A program made the position numbers and the translations under genes. From NCBI GenBank assembly GCA_040880305.1, contig JBBDIP010000001.1, positions 1-55,290 on the forward strand: a stretch of DNA of 55,290 nucleotides, read 5' to 3'. This document shows positions 52,287-55,290 of the stretch, in pieces (the first letter of the stretch is position 1; each line of letters begins with the position of its first letter). This DNA comes from JBBDIP01 sp040880305. GTDB lineage: Bacteria > Bacillota > Sulfobacillia > Fermentithermobacillales > Fermentithermobacillaceae. The notes beneath the pieces were generated by a model that searched no databases, was not told where the DNA came from, and was given only the letters and a program-made list of their open reading frames with translations.

Positions 52287-52759
52287 CCGTCAGTCTTTCT
52301 GACATCAAAGTCGCGGTCGGTGAGGGGGACGTCCTAGTGGCGTACTCTCTGGGTTCCTGCGTCGGAGTGGCGCTGTGGGATCCCGTGACCAAGTTTGGTG
52401 GCATGGCCCACGTGGTCCTGCCCTCAAGCAACGGGTATTCGGTCGACGTGGCGGTACCGGGCAAGTACGCCGACACCGCAGTCCCGTGCCTGGTTGAAAG
52501 ACTGCGGGCGGCAGGCTGCCAGATGCCGCGGTTCAAGGTCTGGATCGCGGGCGGAGCCCACGTTCTCAAGAGCATCAAGTGGCCAACTGGCGAAATCGGA
52601 GCGGCGAACGTGAAGGCGGTGCTCGAGGCGATCGGGAGACTGGGACTACCGGCTCCCGCGATGGACGTCGGTGAGGATTACGGTCGAACAATGAGGCTTT
52701 ATGTATCGCTTGGGAAGGTCACTGTCGCATCGGTTGGCCGCGCAGAAAGGGACATGTAA
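52271..52759 (+). CDS. cheD: Chemoreceptor glutamine deamidase CheD
   Basis: 162 aa. Catalytic Cys in YSLGSCVGVALWD and His in GGMAHVVLPSS, and WIAGGAHVL further on. Converts receptor Gln to Glu and stimulates CheC. Confidence 0.95.
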   Translation: MPNVVAVSLSDIKVAVGEGDVLVAYSLGSCVGVALWDPVTKFGGMAHVVLPSSNGYSVDVAVPGKYADTAVPCLVERLRAAGCQMPRFKVWIAGGAHVLKSIKWPTGEIGAANVKAVLEAIGRLGLPAPAMDVGEDYGRTMRLYVSLGKVTVASVGRAERDM

Positions 52760-52773
52760 GAGGAGTGGGTCAG

Positions 52774-53130
52774 GTGCCTAAAATCCTTGTTGTGGACGAC
52801 GCAATGTTCATGAGAACCAAGGCCTCGCGACTTCTGACTTCTGAAGGTTACCAGGTAGTCGAGGCTGCCAATGGAGCAGAGGCGATCGAAAGGTTCAAGG
52901 CAGAAAAGCCCGACCTGGTTCTCATGGACATTACCATGCCTGTGCTAGATGGGATCGGAGCCCTGAAAGCCATAAGGTCATTGGACGAGAACGCCAAGGT
53001 CATCATCGTTACGGCCCTTGGGCAGCGGAGCATGGTCCTTGAGGCTATCAGGGCGGGGGCTAAAGATTTCGTGGTCAAGCCGTTCCAGCCCGACAAGCTC
53101 ATGGAGGCTGTGAAGAAGCAGTGTCAATAG
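52774..53130 (+). CDS. cheY: Chemotaxis response regulator CheY
   Basis: 118-aa receiver domain. Seen: acid pair in VVDDAMFMR, phospho-Asp in LVLMDITMPVLDG, Thr in IIVTALGQ and Lys in FVVKPFQP. GTG 52774 is 8 nt from AAGAGGAG; an upstream GTG at 52765 overlaps that Shine-Dalgarno. No output domain. Confidence 0.95.
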   Translation: MPKILVVDDAMFMRTKASRLLTSEGYQVVEAANGAEAIERFKAEKPDLVLMDITMPVLDGIGALKAIRSLDENAKVIIVTALGQRSMVLEAIRAGAKDFVVKPFQPDKLMEAVKKQCQ

Positions 53131-54197
53131 ACTTGCCCGATAAGCCTGCAGGGGATGTCCGCGTACTTATCGCGGATGATTCTCTTTTCATGAGGCACCT
53201 CTTGCGGCGGGCGCTGGAAAAGAGTCCGAGGATCGCGGTCGTTGGCGAGGCCAGGGACGGCGCCGAGGCCGTCCGGATGAACGCCGAGATATCTCCCCAC
53301 GTAATCGTGATGGACGTTGAGATGCCCAAAATGGACGGCCTGTCAGCGTTGGCGCGGGTCATGGCCGAAAAGCCCGTACCCGTGGTCATGTTCTCGTCTC
53401 TGACCAGCCGGGGCGCTCACACAACCCTGGAAGCCCTGTCCTTAGGCGCGGTCGACTTCCTCGCCAAGCCTGAAAGCAGGATGAACATTTCGCCCATAGC
53501 CGACGAACTGGTCAAGAAGGTACTGGCCGCGGCCTCGGCCAGGCTGAGGAGGAGAAGGGGCGCGGGTCCGACGCCCGCCAAGGACCGCAGAGAGGCATCC
53601 GATCGCGGCCTCTCGCGCTCCCTGGTCGTCATAGGTTCGTCGACCGGAGGTCCTCAGGCGCTGGACGACGTCATCCCGAGGCTCCCGGCGGACTTTCCGG
53701 GCAGCGTGCTTGTATGCCAGCACATGCCCGCCGGTTTCACGGCGTCTATGGCCAAAAGGCTGGATAGGGTGACCGCTATCCCTGTCACTGAAGCTGTCGA
53801 GGGGGATGCCTTCAAGAGAGGGGCGGTCCTGGTCGCTCCCGGGGGCCAGCACGCCAGGGTGGCAGATGACCGGGACCCCCACATCCACCTGGATGCGGGC
53901 GAGCCCGTGCACGGCGTGAGGCCGGCGGTCGACGTGACTTTGATGGACGCCGGGCCGCTTTTCGGCTCAAAACTCATGGTCGTCATCATGACTGGGATGG
54001 GGTTTGACGGAGCCAAGGGAGCCAAGGCTGCCAAGTCCCTCGGCGCCACGGTGGTCTGTCAGGACGAAAGCACTTCGGTAGTCTGGGGCATGCCGCGGGC
54101 ATGCATAGAGATAGGGGCGTGCGACAAGGTGCTGCCGCTTCCCAAAATCGCCGAGGCCATCGTACGTTTCGCCCGGTTGGCGGAGGAGGGAAACTGA
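53121..54197 (+). CDS. cheB: Chemotaxis methylesterase CheB
   Basis: 358 aa: receiver domain (VIVMDVEMPKMDGLSAL) then a methylesterase with Ser in GSSTGGPQAL, His in CQHMPAGFT and Asp in MTGMGFDGA. Removes receptor methyl groups when phosphorylated by CheA. Overlaps cheY by 10 nt; its stop overlaps the cheR start (TGATG). Confidence 0.95.
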   Translation: MSIDLPDKPAGDVRVLIADDSLFMRHLLRRALEKSPRIAVVGEARDGAEAVRMNAEISPHVIVMDVEMPKMDGLSALARVMAEKPVPVVMFSSLTSRGAHTTLEALSLGAVDFLAKPESRMNISPIADELVKKVLAAASARLRRRRGAGPTPAKDRREASDRGLSRSLVVIGSSTGGPQALDDVIPRLPADFPGSVLVCQHMPAGFTASMAKRLDRVTAIPVTEAVEGDAFKRGAVLVAPGGQHARVADDRDPHIHLDAGEPVHGVRPAVDVTLMDAGPLFGSKLMVVIMTGMGFDGAKGAKAAKSLGATVVCQDESTSVVWGMPRACIEIGACDKVLPLPKIAEAIVRFARLAEEGN

Positions 54198-55045
54198 TGG
54201 CGTCACTGCAACTTCCTCAGCCCAGGGTAGATAGGGACGACATCGCCATCTACGGCCTCGACTACGTCCATTTCTGCCAGAAGGTGAGAAAGCTCACCGC
54301 CATCGACCTGGAGAGCTATAAGGGTCAGCAGATGCACAGGCGGCTCGAGAGCTACCGCTCGAGGAACGAGATGCCCGACTTCATGTCTCTCGGGAACTCT
54401 ATCCAAAGAGACCCCGAGAAACTGCGGGCCCTGGTTGACTTCCTCACGATAAACGTCTCGGAGTTCTTCCGTAACGGCGACCAGTGGAAGGTTCTTCGAG
54501 AAGTTATTCTGCCCTCCTTGCTCACCGCGGGCCGCACGGCGATCAAAGTCTGGAGCGCGGGATCTTCTTGCGGACAGGAAGCCTACTCCCTGGCGGCGAC
54601 CCTATGCGAGATGGGAGCGGGCGGGAGTTCGATCATCTGCACCGACATAGACGAACCCAGTCTTCGCAGGGCGGAAGCGGGGATATACACCAAGGAAGAA
54701 ACCGCGGCAGTCCCAAAGTACATCCTGGCGAAGTACTTCGTCCGGGATGGGACAGGGTTCCGGGCAGGGGATGCGCTCAAGCGGATGGTCTCGTTTCAAC
54801 GAAAGAACCTTCTCTCGGAAGACTACCCGCGCGCCCTTGACCTTGTGTTATGTAGAAACGTCCTGATCTACTTCACCGAGAAGGGAAAGAACCAGGTCAT
54901 CATGGGCCTGGCAGAATCACTTAGGGCCGGAGGAGTACTTTTTACAGGCGCCACTGAGGCCATATTCAACCCCAGTACGTTCGGTCTTGTTCAGATACAG
55001 CCGTTCTTCTACCGGCGGCAAGCAGCTTCTATCGGGAGGAAATAG
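54197..55045 (+). CDS. cheR: Chemotaxis methyltransferase CheR
   Basis: 282 aa from ATG 54197; the frame upstream lies inside cheB. N-terminal helical part (LESYKGQQMHRRLESYRSR), VSEFFRNGDQW, the SAM-binding VWSAGSSCGQEAYSLA and LVLCRNVLIYFTEKGK. Methylates receptor Glu residues with S-adenosylmethionine. Confidence 0.95.
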   Translation: MASLQLPQPRVDRDDIAIYGLDYVHFCQKVRKLTAIDLESYKGQQMHRRLESYRSRNEMPDFMSLGNSIQRDPEKLRALVDFLTINVSEFFRNGDQWKVLREVILPSLLTAGRTAIKVWSAGSSCGQEAYSLAATLCEMGAGGSSIICTDIDEPSLRRAEAGIYTKEETAAVPKYILAKYFVRDGTGFRAGDALKRMVSFQRKNLLSEDYPRALDLVLCRNVLIYFTEKGKNQVIMGLAESLRAGGVLFTGATEAIFNPSTFGLVQIQPFFYRRQAASIGRK

Positions 55046-55047
55046 AT

Positions 55048-55290
55048 ATGTTCAAAGCAGGCTTGATAAACCCGTTCCTGGATGCGGCGTACAAGTTCCT
55101 TCAGACCGAGCTCAGCATGGAAGTGACCAGGGGGCAGCTGCGGCTCGAGTCGTCCAAGTCCACCTCTGGCGAGGTCAACGTGGCGCTGGGCGTCGCGGGG
55201 GACGCCGAAGGCACCGTCATATACAGCATGTCGGAGAAGACCGCCAAGGCCATCGCGGCGGCGTTCGAAAGCGGCATGGTTTCGATCAAC
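55048..55290 (+). CDS. cheX: CheX-like phosphatase, 3' end beyond window
   Basis: First 81 residues only. Begins MFKAGLINPFLDAAYKFLQT and contains EVNVALGVAGDAEGTVIYSM, the CheX/CheC-like fold. The catalytic helix would lie just past the window. ATG behind GGGAGGAAATAG, next to cheR. Confidence 0.8.
   Translation, partial: MFKAGLINPFLDAAYKFLQTELSMEVTRGQLRLESSKSTSGEVNVALGVAGDAEGTVIYSMSEKTAKAIAAAFESGMVSIN

Overview
The window is about 55 kb of GC-rich chromosome from a member of the Bacillota (Firmicutes). It looks like a motile, endospore-forming, amino-acid-fermenting anaerobe related to deep clostridial lineages. The evidence is the clostridial order tuf-S10-spc-alpha-ecfA1A2T-truA-rplM-rpsI-cwlD, many GTG/TTG starts behind strong Shine-Dalgarno sequences, the sporulation amidase CwlD, a Bacillus/Thermotoga-type chemotaxis set (CheC, CheD, CheX) and a Stickland-type ornithine pathway. 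I cannot name the genus from the sequence alone.

1-20,561: translation and housekeeping block, all on the plus strand. It starts inside tuf and runs rpsJ-rplC-rplD-rplW-rplB-rpsS-rplV-rpsC-rplP-rpmC-rpsQ-rplN-rplX-rplE-rpsN-rpsH-rplF-rplR-rpsE-rplO-secY-adk-map-infA-rpmJ-rpsM-rpsK-rpsD-rpoA-rplQ. The ECF transporter core (ecfA1, ecfA2, ecfT), truA, rplM-rpsI with its own promoter, and cwlD follow. rpmD (L30) is missing from its usual place between rpsE and rplO.

20,562-33,433: one long catabolic operon, from a possible sigma-H-like promoter to a clear intrinsic terminator. It carries oxidative ornithine degradation: ornithine racemase, the B12/PLP-dependent D-ornithine 4,5-aminomutase OraS/OraE with its MutL-type reactivase, 2,4-diaminopentanoate dehydrogenase, and the two-subunit 2-amino-4-oxopentanoate thiolase. 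Ornithine would end as D-alanine plus acetyl-CoA. The same operon holds an AmmeMemoRadiSam pair of unknown function, an ornithine carbamoyltransferase, and a P-loop protein of the cyclic 2,3-diphosphoglycerate synthetase family (COG2403).

33,434-41,914: a membrane glycosyltransferase with a large insertion, a second COG2403 paralog, a half-size GDT1-type transporter, tRNA-Arg(CCG), a NYN-domain protein, a small DUF6514-like protein, a lipoprotein with two flavinylation-type FMN domains, a D-amino-acid aminotransferase, a ferredoxin and an M19 dipeptidase. A degenerate 32-bp hairpin repeat array closes this part.

41,915-49,098: a class A beta-lactamase-like hydrolase divergent from a GH18 cell-wall hydrolase, then a 115-bp tandem repeat full of 17-bp dyads. 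After that come a decayed S-layer-protein/cpsD locus, a CpsB-type phosphatase and an M20 amidohydrolase. 49,099 to the end: a chemotaxis operon cheW-cheA-cheC-cheD-cheY-cheB-cheR-cheX, the last gene cut by the window edge.

The least explained structure is the pair of dyad arrays, at 41,716-41,890 and 44,676-45,010. The most interesting gene contexts are the AmmeMemoRadiSam genes inside an ornithine operon and the COG2403 twins on either side of a glycosyltransferase.
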